From an uncultured Pseudomonadota bacterium (GTDB taxonomy: Bacteria > Pseudomonadota > Alphaproteobacteria > RF32 > CAG-239): a stretch of 50,490 nucleotides of DNA. Below the pieces are notes generated by a model. The model did no database searches. It had not been told where the DNA came from and worked only from the letters and a program-made list of their open reading frames with translations. The stretch is from positions 1 to 50,490 of the forward strand of contig CABUWG010000008.1 of NCBI GenBank assembly GCA_902495305.1, given 5' to 3'. Both the position numbers and the translations under genes were made by a program. Positions 8,461 to 16,545 of this stretch are shown piece by piece; the stretch's first letter is position 1, and every line of letters begins with the position of its first letter.

Positions 8461-8727
8461 ATGAACCAGAAAGTAATAAAACTGATTGCACAATTAAAAG
8501 ATGATGTTTTGAGTGGCAAAAGTCTGGATAAGACCGAACTTTTGGAGTTGTTGACACCTTTTCTGCCGGAAGAACTGCAGTTAATCGGCAAAACGTTTTT
8601 GACGGTAAAAAACGGTGCAGAACCTGGTACTTTATTGCCGTTTACAAGAGAAAAATCTCAAAAAATCGTAGAGAGCAGTTCTTTGATTTTAAGTGTGACA
8701 GAAGGCTTGTTAAACCCTCAAAAATAA
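8461..8727 (+). CDS. Small hypothetical protein (88 aa)
   Basis: No family recognised. The product is soluble, mostly helical by composition and slightly acidic, with Leu-rich stretches (about 20-36). It lies 60 bases after the isochorismatase gene and five bases before the next small gene, so the two small genes form a likely unit. The ribosome site is weak. Confidence 0.55.
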   Translation: MNQKVIKLIAQLKDDVLSGKSLDKTELLELLTPFLPEELQLIGKTFLTVKNGAEPGTLLPFTREKSQKIVESSSLILSVTEGLLNPQK

Positions 8728-8732
8728 AAATT

Positions 8733-8993
8733 ATGAATGCAAAACAGTTAGAAAAAAAATTGGACGGCCATATTTGGCAGGGCGAAGAGTTTGATCCGGA
8801 GCAGATAAAAGTTTTTTTATGCGGAATCAGCATAGAAGAACGGCAGGAGCTAAAAAGTTTTGTAAACATCCAAAACGATTTGGCGCATGATTATGCCTGT
8901 CATCCGATAACGCAAAAACGCGGAGAAGACGCCATAAACCGTTGTTGTCAGCTGGAAGCGGTATTTTCCGGTACATTGGACTCAAACCGATAA
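8733..8993 (+). CDS. Small hypothetical protein (86 aa)
   Basis: No family recognised. The product is charged and helical, with Cys at about 30, 55, 70 and 71. It begins five bases after the preceding small gene and ends at a bidirectional terminator, which supports a short two-gene unit. Confidence 0.55.
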   Translation: MNAKQLEKKLDGHIWQGEEFDPEQIKVFLCGISIEERQELKSFVNIQNDLAHDYACHPITQKRGEDAINRCCQLEAVFSGTLDSNR

Positions 8994-8995
8994 TA

Positions 8996-9036
8996 AAAAA
9001 AGAACTGTGCTTTGAAAGGCAACAGTTCTTTTTTTT
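8996..9036. terminator. Bidirectional terminator
   Basis: AAAAAAAGAACTGT and ACAGTTCTTTTTTT form a stem with T-runs on both strands. It lies between the convergent 8733 gene and the META lipoprotein gene and can serve both. Confidence 0.8.
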
Positions 9037-9056
9037 ATCGATTATTACGGTTGCTT

Positions 9057-9464
9057 TTATTTATCTTCTTTAACCTGGCCAATTTCATCAAAGACCAAAG
9101 TTTTGCCGTCAGACGTTTTGATTGCCAGCTTTTTGCCATTCAGCTTATAGCTTTCAACCATGCTGAGAGCCTTAAGATAGTTCTGTTCTGCTTCCATCAG
9201 TTCTTTCGGGCCGGCCATCATGGTTGAACCGGCTGCGCCCAGCTTTAATTTGTCGCCTTCAACGGTATAATTTCCAAAATAGCGGTTAACCGCGGCTTTT
9301 CCAAAGAAGCGGGGCTCATTTGCGGCAAAGCCCAAAGTGATTTCGACGCCCGGGTTGGCATCAGCCAATTTGTATTCTTTGCCGGCAAAAGTTTCGGCAG
9401 GTTTTTTGTTGCAGGCCGTTATCATAAACATTGCTCCCAAAACGAGGCTTAAAAGTTTTTTCAT
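9057..9464 (-). CDS. META-domain lipoprotein
   Basis: A 135-residue precursor with a lipoprotein signal: a hydrophobic N-terminus and lipobox ITAC with the lipidated Cys at 18. The mature part resembles the META/HslJ fold (AGKEYKLAD, ITLGFAANEPRFFG, FGNYTVEGDKLKLG, MMAGP), a family of small exported proteins linked to envelope stress. AAGGAG lies upstream of the ATG. It probably sits in the inner or outer membrane facing the periplasm. Confidence 0.8.
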   Translation of the reverse strand: MKKLLSLVLGAMFMITACNKKPAETFAGKEYKLADANPGVEITLGFAANEPRFFGKAAVNRYFGNYTVEGDKLKLGAAGSTMMAGPKELMEAEQNYLKALSMVESYKLNGKKLAIKTSDGKTLVFDEIGQVKEDK

Positions 9465-9519
9465 ATTATTTCTCCTTTAGTTGTTAATATAGGAAAGAAT
9501 CGCAAAAAGTCAAAACAAA

Positions 9520-9666
9520 CTATGACTTTTTGAGTTTTTCACGCTCTTCCAATTGTTTTTTGCGCTTTTCCAAATTTTTCTGCAGGGCTTTTGCTTCACG
9601 CTCAAAGCGTTGATCTTTGCGGGTTTTGGCAGGTTTATTGGTTTTGCTCTCAGTATTTTCCGACAT
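9520..9666 (-). CDS. Small Lys/Glu-rich protein (48 aa)
   Basis: A short frame encoding a very charged, probably single-helix protein (MSENTESKTN ... QLEEREKLKKS). A good AAGGG ribosome site lies eight bases before the ATG at 9666. An overlapping longer frame in another register has a less protein-like composition. The palindrome TTATGC-N5-GCATAA just upstream (9691-9707) may be an operator. Function unknown. Confidence 0.6.
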   Translation of the reverse strand: MSENTESKTNKPAKTRKDQRFEREAKALQKNLEKRKKQLEEREKLKKS

Positions 9667-9714
9667 GTTTTTTGCCCTTCATAAAAAAAATTATGCATTT
9701 AGCATAATTCATAC

Positions 9715-9743
9715 TTGATTTTATTTAAATGTTTATGTATGTT
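9715..9743 (+). promoter_or_regulatory. Possible tRNA-Thr promoter
   Basis: TTGATT (9715-9720) and TATGTT (9738-9743) are 17 bases apart and end 20 bases before the mature tRNA 5' end. Confidence 0.45.
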
Positions 9744-9763
9744 TCATTCACAGCATAACTTAT

Positions 9764-9838
9764 GCCGCTATAGCTCAGTGGTAGAGCACACCCTTGGTAA
9801 GGGTGGGGTCGTAAGTCCGATTCTTACTAGCGGCACCA
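9764..9838 (+). tRNA. tRNA-Thr (anticodon GGT)
   Basis: Acceptor GCCGCTA pairs with TAGCGGC. The anticodon arm CACCC-TTGGTAA-GGGTG gives anticodon GGT. The T-arm contains AGTCCGATT, a slightly unusual T-loop. CCA is encoded. A terminator follows 12 bases later. Confidence 0.93.
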
Positions 9839-9849
9839 TTTTTAAGACT

Positions 9850-9872
9850 TCCGCATTTATTGCGGATTTTTT
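9850..9872 (+). terminator. tRNA-Thr terminator
   Basis: TCCGC-ATTTATT-GCGGA hairpin followed by TTTTTT, 12 bases after the tRNA CCA. Confidence 0.7.
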
Positions 9873-9995
9873 GTTTTAAAACAAGCACTTATCTAGTCCG
9901 ATTTCTCCTTTTCTCAAACTAGCATTATTTGACTAATCTATCGGACTTTTAGTTTCAAAGAAAAGTTTAACAAACATTATGGGCGATAAAAAATC

Positions 9996-10232
9996 TTATT
10001 TTCCTTGATTTTGGTTGTTTTTCATTATCACCTGATTGGCTTTATAATAATTTTTTATAGAAGAAATAACACCGGAAAAATCAGATGACAGTTTATCTTT
10101 TGTTAAGAAACTGTCTAAGTTTTTATCTCCGATCATATTATGGTCGTCAAATTCCAAAATTTCAGAACATATCCGGCTGACAATACGTTCTTTTGCCTGA
10201 TGAGAAATATTGTTTTTATTGAAAACTGCATT
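9996..10232 (-). pseudogene. Possible remnant of an unknown gene
   Basis: An open frame of 78 codons without a usable start reads like real protein (AKERIVSRICSEILEFDD, LDSFLTKDKLSSDF, SIKNYYKANQVIMK) and ends at a TAA. Upstream the frame is closed by TAA, and HAD-like coding on the other strand begins. It may be the 3' end of a lost gene. Family not recognised. Confidence 0.3.
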
Positions 10233-10550
10233 TTATCCAATGCTCTGCCTTTGTTAAGCGAAACAGCTCCGGCACAGGTAAAAAAAGAATATCGTTTTGC
10301 CTCTTTTGACTTGAAGCTTTTGAAGCCGAATCCGGAAATTTATGAAGAAGTCCGCCGACGGCTGGGATGTCAATTTGACGAGATGATTTTTATTGACGAC
10401 AAAGAGAAGAATGTACAATCCGCAGCCAAATTGGGGATTCACGGCATTGTCTTTGATAAAAGCACTATCAGAACTCAATGCGAAGCGATAGTAAAGACTT
10501 CTGGCACCAGAGGAATACAGCTCGGACGGAACCGTTCAGACGGCAGATAG
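10140..10550 (+). pseudogene. HAD-superfamily hydrolase remnant (C-terminal half)
   Basis: From about residue 23 the frame matches the second half of a subfamily IA HAD phosphatase: ILSN, the lysine motif LKLLKPNPEIYEEV, and FIDDKEKNVQSAAKLGI. The N-terminal DxDxT nucleophile motif and cap are missing. The first 22 codons appear to be antisense to the remnant on the minus strand. I read it as a truncated, inactive gene. Expression as a short protein is not excluded. Confidence 0.6.
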
Positions 10551-10572
10551 GGATAACGACAGATATATAACA

Positions 10573-10613
10573 TAAAAAAAAAATACTTCTTTTTTACAAA
10601 GAAGTATTTTTTT
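10573..10613. terminator. Bidirectional terminator
   Basis: AAATACTTCTTT and AAAGAAGTATTTTTTT form a 12-bp stem with A and T runs on either side. Confidence 0.75.
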
Positions 10614-10621
10614 GAGCGTTC

Positions 10622-10735
10622 TTATTTCTTTTTAGTCAATAAACTAAAAGAGCTAATCAGCATTAAACCAATCACCAGCAAGACAGGCCGGCTGAATGAC
10701 CACTCTTCTGCCATATACGCAAGCGTTGCAACCAT
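10622..10735 (-). CDS. Possible small membrane protein
   Basis: The frame encodes a hydrophobic stretch, a short loop (MAEEWSFSRP) and a second hydrophobic helix ending in TKKK. The first helix seems to extend upstream of the only ATG (IISFLIILAA), so the true start is probably a non-ATG codon or the gene is damaged. No family recognised. Confidence 0.3.
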   Translation of the reverse strand: MVATLAYMAEEWSFSRPVLLVIGLMLISSFSLLTKKK

Positions 10736-10822
10736 TGCTGCCAATATAATCAGAAAAGAAATAATAAAAAGATGGTACGATTATAAATGAAAAACAAAAA
10801 AAATCAATGAAAAACAAGCCGG

Positions 10823-11131
10823 TTACCAGTCCCATTGATAGCGTTTGAGGTCAACGCGTCCGTAATCATTCAAAAATACGCCTTCTTCAGCCAGCAGATA
10901 TCTTTGCTCATCCCAGCCGGGGACCAGACGTCCGCAATGGTTGACAATACGGTGACAAGGATAAGCGCCGTAATATTCCGAACAGCTCAGAACCTTTCCG
11001 ACCAAACGTGAATTTTTGCTGCGGCCGATCAAACGGGCAATCTGGCCGTAAGTCGCAACTTTTCCTTCCGGCACTTCTTCCACGACGGATAAAATTTCAT
11101 AGGCCAGATATTCATCCAGAACCCGTTTCAT
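10823..11131 (-). CDS. MGMT-family alkyltransferase (DNA-binding domain only)
   Basis: A 102-residue protein matching the C-terminal domain of O6-alkylguanine-DNA alkyltransferases. It has a helix-turn-helix (VATYGQIARLIG), SRLVGKVL, and the acceptor motif YPCHRIV with Cys59. Alkyltransferase-like proteins usually replace this Cys with Trp; here the Cys is present, so repair activity is possible. I chose the ATG at 11131, which has GAGGA upstream. The SD follows directly on the T-run of the trpS terminator, so expression may depend on read-through. Confidence 0.85.
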   Translation of the reverse strand: MKRVLDEYLAYEILSVVEEVPEGKVATYGQIARLIGRSKNSRLVGKVLSCSEYYGAYPCHRIVNHCGRLVPGWDEQRYLLAEEGVFLNDYGRVDLKRYQWDW

Positions 11132-11143
11132 GACTATTTTCCT

Positions 11144-11182
11144 CAAAAAAAATATTGCCGGTTCAAACTCCGGCAATAATAT
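11144..11182 (-). terminator. trpS terminator / possible attenuator before the MGMT gene
   Basis: On the minus strand TATTGCCGG and CCGGCAATA form a stem followed by eight T. The SD of the MGMT-like gene (GAGGA) begins immediately after the T-run. Confidence 0.75.
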
Positions 11183-11183
11183 T

Positions 11184-12242
11184 TTACTTCTTCAGTTCGT
11201 TTCCGTTAAAATAGTTAATTCCCATAGCGGTTTTGACTTCCTGAAGGGTTTGAGCCGCGACTTCTTTGGCTTTTTGGCTGCCGCGCTCCAAGGTATCGAA
11301 AATATACCCCAAGTCTTGCGCCAAAACCTCACGTCTTTCGCGAATGGGTTTGAGTTCATTTTGCAAAATTTCATTCAAAAACTTCTTAACCGTCCCGTCA
11401 CCCAGACCGCCTCTCTGATAGTGAGCTTTCAGCTCCCGCAGGTTGGGATAAGCCGGCAGGAAAGCGGCAAAATGCTCATCTTTGCAAAAAGCGTCCAGAT
11501 AGATAAAGACCGGATTGTTCTCGGTATGACCGGGGTCTTCTACCCGCAAATGGGTCGGGTCGGTAAACATGCTCTGGACTTTTTTCCTGATGTCATTAGA
11601 AGAATCGGCAAGATAAATGCAGTTTCCCAGAGACTTGCTCATTTTAGCGGCGCCGTCCAGCCCCGGCAGACGGGAGCACATGCTGTTTTCCGGCAAGATG
11701 GCTTCCGGCTCGACCAAAACTTCTTTATAAGCCAAATTAAACGAGCGGACAATTTCTCTTGTTTGTTCAATCATCGGCAGCTGGTCTTCCCCGACCGGCA
11801 CCAGATTGGCCTTAAATGCCGTGATATCGGCAGCCTGACTTATCGGATAGGTTAAAAATCCGACCGGAATGCTTTGCTTGAAGCCGCGCAACTGGATTTC
11901 ATTTTTGACGGTCGGGTTGCGTTGCAGGCGGGAAACCGTGACCAGATTCATGTAATAAAAAGACAGTTCGCAAAGCTCGGGAATCTGAGACTGGATAAAA
12001 ATTGTCACCTTTTCGGGATCCAGCCCGCAGGCAAGATAATCCAAAGCCACTTCGGAAATGTTATCTCTGACTTTGGCGATATTGCCGGCATTATCGGTCA
12101 AAGCCTGCGCATCGGCAATCATGACATACATATTTTTGTAATTGCCGCTGTTTTGCATTTCGACACGGCGTTTTAAAGATCCGACATAATGCCCCAAGTG
12201 CAATCTTCCGGTCGGACGATCCCCAGTTAAAACAACATCCAT
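11184..12242 (-). CDS. trpS: Tryptophanyl-tRNA synthetase
   Basis: Charges tRNA-Trp with tryptophan. The 352-residue protein shows the class I signatures HLGH (15-18, the HIGH motif) and KMSKS (200-204). Other bacterial TrpS segments such as GDRPTGRLHLGHYVGSL and VGEDQLPMIEQTREI are also present. The length is usual. I chose the ATG at 12242 because AAGGA lies seven bases upstream; a longer frame starts in the leader. It has a near-consensus promoter and its own terminator. Confidence 0.97.
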   Translation of the reverse strand: MDVVLTGDRPTGRLHLGHYVGSLKRRVEMQNSGNYKNMYVMIADAQALTDNAGNIAKVRDNISEVALDYLACGLDPEKVTIFIQSQIPELCELSFYYMNLVTVSRLQRNPTVKNEIQLRGFKQSIPVGFLTYPISQAADITAFKANLVPVGEDQLPMIEQTREIVRSFNLAYKEVLVEPEAILPENSMCSRLPGLDGAAKMSKSLGNCIYLADSSNDIRKKVQSMFTDPTHLRVEDPGHTENNPVFIYLDAFCKDEHFAAFLPAYPNLRELKAHYQRGGLGDGTVKKFLNEILQNELKPIRERREVLAQDLGYIFDTLERGSQKAKEVAAQTLQEVKTAMGINYFNGNELKK

Positions 12243-12268
12243 TTTTTTATCCTTTTTTGTTTTTTTCT

Positions 12269-12297
12269 GACATAGCACAGCGCACTATTCTTGTCAA
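12269..12297 (-). promoter_or_regulatory. Sigma-70-type promoter of trpS
   Basis: On the minus strand TTGACA (12297-12292) and TATGTC (12274-12269) are separated by 17 bases and end 27 bases before the trpS ATG. Confidence 0.65.
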
Positions 12298-12318
12298 GAT
12301 TCGGGCAGATTATCTTTT

Positions 12319-13719
12319 TTACAGCTGATAATCATAAAATGACGGATTTTTATTGACGGTATAAATTTTTTCCGGATTGGGGCGGGCGTAATATATATAA
12401 ATAATGTTACTATGCATATCTTTTTTCCACGCATCAAACCTGCTGATGGTCTGGGCGCGCAGGTTATCTTTGAAGACCTGACGCAACGTATTGTCCAAAT
12501 TCATGGCAAAATCATCGCCGAAATTTGGTGACGTTATGGCATTCAGCAGCAAAATTCCGCCGTCCTTGAGATTGTTTTTTGCACGCTCAAAATATTCTTT
12601 CGTCACAAGTTCCATCGGAATATACTGGCGGGAGGAATAAGTATCCAGCACAATCACGTCATATTTCTTTTTGCTTTCTTTAAAAAACTGGTTGGCATCC
12701 TGAACCACAAATTGTTTATTTTCACCCAGTTTTTTCTTCAAAAAATTCTCTTCGGTAATCCGTTTTAAGTGTTTGTCGACGTCAACATAAACATAATTAT
12801 TGCGCGAATCGTCCAAGCCGATTGTAAAACCGCCGGCGCCGACGACCAAAATATCTTTGGTTTTGTCTTTGGGAATCGTGTTGATGAAATTGTCATTGAT
12901 AAAGTTGACATAAGGGAAATTCAGTTCGTGTTTGTCTGAAATTTTAGAAGACAGCGAACCGTTGACAACCAGCAGGCGCGAGGCACTTCTGTCGGTATTA
13001 TAGACGCTGATTGTGGACACGGCATTGTTTTCAATAATCCCGTAATTTTCTTGCAAAAGTTTGTCCTGATTGAACAAAACAGCCGCCAGCAGAATGGTTA
13101 ACATTGCCGGATAATTGCGGCAGCGGGACAACAAGAACGCCGTTGCCAGAGAAACGACCACAACAACAACTATCGTATGGTTAACGCCGATAAACGGCAT
13201 GATAATCAGGGTGGTTATCAGAGAGCCCAAAACCGAACCGACGGTATCCACCGCCATTATCTTTCCGGTATAATTAGGATCGCGGTAATGCAGATAGCGG
13301 CTCAGCATGGCCGTGATTTTGCCAAACAAATACGGTCCGTAAGACAGAAAGAGCAAAGAATAAAGCACAGTCTGGACAAGATTGGAGGTAATGCCGGCCT
13401 GATTGAACGCCATAAAATAGATATCAATCAAAATATAAGACGAAGCCAGCACAACCAACAAAGCAATAATCAAAAAGCCGTCAGCCGCCTGCCGGCGCAA
13501 ACTGAAGCGCCGGACGTTTTCAACAGAACCTTTGTAGTATCCCCAGGACATAAAGGCCAGAAACGCTCCCATGACAATTGAAACGGTAATGGTCGTGGTG
13601 CCGACAAAACTGCTCAACTGACGCAGGACAATCAGCTCCAAAGACAAGCTGGCATAACCGCCGACAAAAATTGCCAGCAATAACATAAAAACCGCTCTTT
13701 TGTTGATTAATTTTTGCAT
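12319..13719 (-). CDS. Membrane-bound spermidine synthase-like protein
   Basis: A 466-residue fusion. The N-terminal half (about 1-215) has around six to seven hydrophobic helices. The C-terminal half (about 225-450) is a spermidine synthase-type Rossmann domain with ILVVGAGGFTIGL and DVIVLDTYSSRQYIPMELVT. Such fused membrane/aminopropyltransferase-like proteins are common, but substrates are mostly unknown, and polyamine synthesis cannot be claimed. I chose the ATG at 13719 after an AGAGAGAAG ribosome site; earlier in-frame starts lie inside comF. It follows comF with an 11-base gap and belongs to the same operon. Confidence 0.8.
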   Translation of the reverse strand: MQKLINKRAVFMLLLAIFVGGYASLSLELIVLRQLSSFVGTTTITVSIVMGAFLAFMSWGYYKGSVENVRRFSLRRQAADGFLIIALLVVLASSYILIDIYFMAFNQAGITSNLVQTVLYSLLFLSYGPYLFGKITAMLSRYLHYRDPNYTGKIMAVDTVGSVLGSLITTLIIMPFIGVNHTIVVVVVVSLATAFLLSRCRNYPAMLTILLAAVLFNQDKLLQENYGIIENNAVSTISVYNTDRSASRLLVVNGSLSSKISDKHELNFPYVNFINDNFINTIPKDKTKDILVVGAGGFTIGLDDSRNNYVYVDVDKHLKRITEENFLKKKLGENKQFVVQDANQFFKESKKKYDVIVLDTYSSRQYIPMELVTKEYFERAKNNLKDGGILLLNAITSPNFGDDFAMNLDNTLRQVFKDNLRAQTISRFDAWKKDMHSNIIYIYYARPNPEKIYTVNKNPSFYDYQL

Positions 13720-13730
13720 TGCTTCTCTCT

Positions 13731-14447
13731 CTAACATACTCTGGCAACCGTCAGCGCATCGACTGAGGCCGCACCGGCTTTTTGCAAAACAAGCGCGCAT
13801 TCCTTTAAGGTTGAGCCGGTCGTCATGACATCATCAATCAAGACAATCCGCCGGCCGGAAATTTGTTCCGGATGTCTGACGCGAAAAGCCCCTTTGACGT
13901 TTTGAATCCGCTCGTGTCCCGAAAATTCTACCTGCGGGCGCGTTTTCTTATGGCGGATCACGGAGCCGTAGTCTACCGGAATCATCACGAGTTTTTCCAG
14001 TTCTCCGGCCAGCAAAGCCGACTGATTATACCGGCGTTTGATTAATCGGGTATAATGCAGCGGAACCGGAAGCAGCAAATCTGCGCCCTCTGCCCAGATA
14101 TCGCGTCCGGCCTGATATAAAAAGCGGGCCAGAACGCCGGCATTTTCCGTCTTGTCCAAAAACTTGAGCCCCAGCACCAGATTTTTGGAAGTATCATCAT
14201 AATGAAAAGCCGAACGGCACATCCGAAACGGATAATTGCCGCCTTTCAGACAAGACGGGCATAAAAGCTTTTCATCCGAAGGCGCTTCCGGAAAAGGCCG
14301 GCCGCAAGACGGGCAATATGGACGGGAAATGAAGTTTATTTCATTAAAACATTCCGGACAAAGCCCCTCTTCTTCATGTAATATCTTGCCGCATAAGATA
14401 CAACGCGGCGGCAGGACGGAATTTAAGATTTTTTGCAAAAGCTTCAT
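13731..14447 (-). CDS. comF: ComF-family phosphoribosyltransferase-like protein
   Basis: A 238-residue protein with paired zinc-binding CxxC motifs at C16/C19, C30/C33, C45/C48 and C63/C66. A type I phosphoribosyltransferase fold follows, with the PRPP loop in VLIDDVMTTGSTL near the C-terminus. This is the usual ComF/GntX build. ComF proteins are needed for DNA uptake in competent bacteria, with an unclear biochemical role. It starts four bases after the sucD-like stop codon, so it belongs to that operon. Confidence 0.92.
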   Translation of the reverse strand: MKLLQKILNSVLPPRCILCGKILHEEEGLCPECFNEINFISRPYCPSCGRPFPEAPSDEKLLCPSCLKGGNYPFRMCRSAFHYDDTSKNLVLGLKFLDKTENAGVLARFLYQAGRDIWAEGADLLLPVPLHYTRLIKRRYNQSALLAGELEKLVMIPVDYGSVIRHKKTRPQVEFSGHERIQNVKGAFRVRHPEQISGRRIVLIDDVMTTGSTLKECALVLQKAGAASVDALTVARVC

Positions 14448-14451
14448 TTTT

Positions 14452-15333
14452 TCAGACCGCAGGTGCCGCCAGTTCCTGCAATTTTTCGTGAATTGCGTTA
14501 ATATTGTTCACAACCGTAATACCGGCCGCATTCATGGCGTCTTTTTTGTCTTGTACGGAAATTCTGCCTTTGGTGATAATATCGCCGGCATAGCCCATTT
14601 TGTGCCCAAAAGGAATCGCCTCGCCGGCAACAAAACCGATAATCGGCTTTTTGTGGGTTAACGAGCGGTAATACTCGGCGGCGTTTTCTTCAAAAGTTCC
14701 GCCCAAGGCGCCAATCATCACAACGGCATCGGTGTTGTCGTCTTTCATAAAACGTTCCAGCACGTCAACAAAATCCATGCCGAAAATCATGTCATCGCCC
14801 AATCCGATAACCGTTGATTGTCCCATGCCGGCGCGTTTGGTTTCCACCACCGCCTCATAGGTCAGCGTTGACGAGCGTGACACAATGCCGATACGGCCGG
14901 GGGTATGGATATTCTCCGGAAAAATTCCAAGTCTGGCCGCGCCGGGGGTGATAATTCCCGGCGTGTTAGGACCGATTAATTTGGTTTGGCTGCCTTTTAA
15001 GATATTTTTTATTTCTATCATATCGCGAATCGGTACGCCGTCAGCAATACAGACCACCAGTTCCAAACCGGCTTCGGCGGCCTCTCTGACAGCCTCTTTG
15101 ACCGAACGGGCCGGTACATACATCACGCTTGAGTTGACGCCGGTTTCGGCTACGGCTTCTTTAACCGTATTAAAAACCGGAAGCCCCAAATGCATATTGC
15201 CGCCTTTCCCCGGCGTTACACCGGCGACGACGTTGGTACCGTAATCCAATGAACGGCGGATGTGGAACGTGGCCTGAGTACCGGTGATACCCTGACAGAG
15301 AACACGGGAATTTTTATCTACCAGAATTGACAT
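14452..15333 (-). CDS. Succinyl-CoA/malate-CoA ligase alpha subunit homologue lacking the catalytic His
   Basis: A 293-residue SucD/MtkB-type protein with a CoA-binding Rossmann start (QGITGTQATFHIRRSLDYGTNVVAGVTPGKGG), GPNTPGIITPG and SRSSTLTYEA. In SucD the phosphorylated His lies in the motif MGHAGA. Here the codon is TAT and the motif reads KMGYAGD (Tyr248). The Glu that contacts the phosphohistidine (IGEIGG in E. coli) is Ala (IGALGG). A His four residues earlier (H244) is not in the known position. The enzyme either works differently or has lost the phosphoryl-transfer step. It is adjacent to a beta-like subunit with no gap. Confidence 0.85.
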   Translation of the reverse strand: MSILVDKNSRVLCQGITGTQATFHIRRSLDYGTNVVAGVTPGKGGNMHLGLPVFNTVKEAVAETGVNSSVMYVPARSVKEAVREAAEAGLELVVCIADGVPIRDMIEIKNILKGSQTKLIGPNTPGIITPGAARLGIFPENIHTPGRIGIVSRSSTLTYEAVVETKRAGMGQSTVIGLGDDMIFGMDFVDVLERFMKDDNTDAVVMIGALGGTFEENAAEYYRSLTHKKPIIGFVAGEAIPFGHKMGYAGDIITKGRISVQDKKDAMNAAGITVVNNINAIHEKLQELAAPAV

Positions 15334-16536
15334 TTAATCACTCTCCTCCACGGCCTTTATCAGCGTATCCACGGCTTCCTGCATATCATTGGCAATCACC
15401 AGCGGCAGTTTGGAATGCTCCAGAATCTCCTTGGCTTCGTCTTTGTTGGTTCCTTCAAAACGGACGACCAGCGGTACGTTCAGCCCCACTTCATACGCTG
15501 CCGAAATAATACCCTCTGCAATCAGGTTACACCGCAAAAAACCGCCGAGAATGTTAATCAAAATGCCTTCCACCCGCGGATTGGTCATAATAATCTTAAT
15601 TCCCGAGGCAATCTTTTCTTTGTCGACACCGCCTTTGACGTTTAAGAAACAGGCCGTACCGACGCCTTTGGAACGCAGCAGATCCATTGCCGCCAGCGCA
15701 ATGCCGTCACCGTTGACAATGCAGCCGATATTGCCGTCAAACTCACTATAATTAAAACCGTATTTATTGGCCTGAATCTCGTAGTCGTCTTCTTCATATT
15801 CGTCTTCCAGACGACGGATTTCCGGATGGCGGTAGAGTGCGTTTTTATCAAAAGACATTTTGGCGTCGAGCGCAATCAGTCCGCCGTTCCGCATGACACC
15901 GACCGGCGTGACCTCAATCATCGTCGCGTCATAGTCCTTAAAGGCTTTGTGCATTCCGTTGATAAAAGTTTCCAGACTGCGGGCGCTGCGCGGTTTGAGC
16001 TTCAAAAAATCCATAACGTCCCGAATTTGTGCCGGTGAAGCGCCTTTGTCCAAATCCAATTGAATTTTTAAGATTTTTTCCGGATGTTCCAAGGCAACGC
16101 CTGTAATATTTTCGGTGCTGACTTCGGCAATCAGCAGGGTAACCGCCGGAATCATCCGGTCAATGACCAGTCCGGCATAAAAAATGCGGCTAACTTTGCA
16201 AAAGGCCTCGACATAAAGGCGGCTGACAAGTTTGCCTTTAGGGCCGGTCTGCTCGGTTACCAGCGTTGAGCCCAGCATTTTTTCTGCTTCACGGGCAATT
16301 TCGCGACGGTGTTTGACCAAACGGATACCCCCGCCTTTTCCGGCTTCCTTTTCCAGAAAATGTCCGCGATTGCGGGCGCCGGACTGAATTTGGGATTTGA
16401 GCATCCAAGGCCCGCGAAAAGAAACTCTGGCCGCCACGCTTTTGGCTTCCGCCGGCGTGTAGGCAACACCGCCTTTGGGGATATTAATCCCGTACTGGCT
16501 TAAGATTTTTTTGGCCTGATACTCGTGAATGTTCAT
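15334..16536 (-). CDS. Succinyl-CoA/malate-CoA ligase beta subunit homologue, divergent
   Basis: A 400-residue ATP-grasp protein of the SucC/MtkA type. It has MNIHEYQAKKIL at the N-terminus, K47 in MLKSQI, LDAKMSFDKNALYR and the C-terminal flavodoxin-like CoA ligase part (GCIVNGDGIALAAMD, NILGGFLRC). LDAKMSFD is closer to malate-CoA ligase than to E. coli SucC. The ATP region differs: GGRGKAGG is split by an insertion of about eight residues (SGARNRGHFLEKEAGKGGG), and the metal-binding Asn of IEINP is Thr210 (IEVTP). It starts nine bases after sufE and touches the sucD-like gene. Confidence 0.85.
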   Translation of the reverse strand: MNIHEYQAKKILSQYGINIPKGGVAYTPAEAKSVAARVSFRGPWMLKSQIQSGARNRGHFLEKEAGKGGGIRLVKHRREIAREAEKMLGSTLVTEQTGPKGKLVSRLYVEAFCKVSRIFYAGLVIDRMIPAVTLLIAEVSTENITGVALEHPEKILKIQLDLDKGASPAQIRDVMDFLKLKPRSARSLETFINGMHKAFKDYDATMIEVTPVGVMRNGGLIALDAKMSFDKNALYRHPEIRRLEDEYEEDDYEIQANKYGFNYSEFDGNIGCIVNGDGIALAAMDLLRSKGVGTACFLNVKGGVDKEKIASGIKIIMTNPRVEGILINILGGFLRCNLIAEGIISAAYEVGLNVPLVVRFEGTNKDEAKEILEHSKLPLVIANDMQEAVDTLIKAVEESD

Positions 16537-16545
16537 GCTTGTTCC

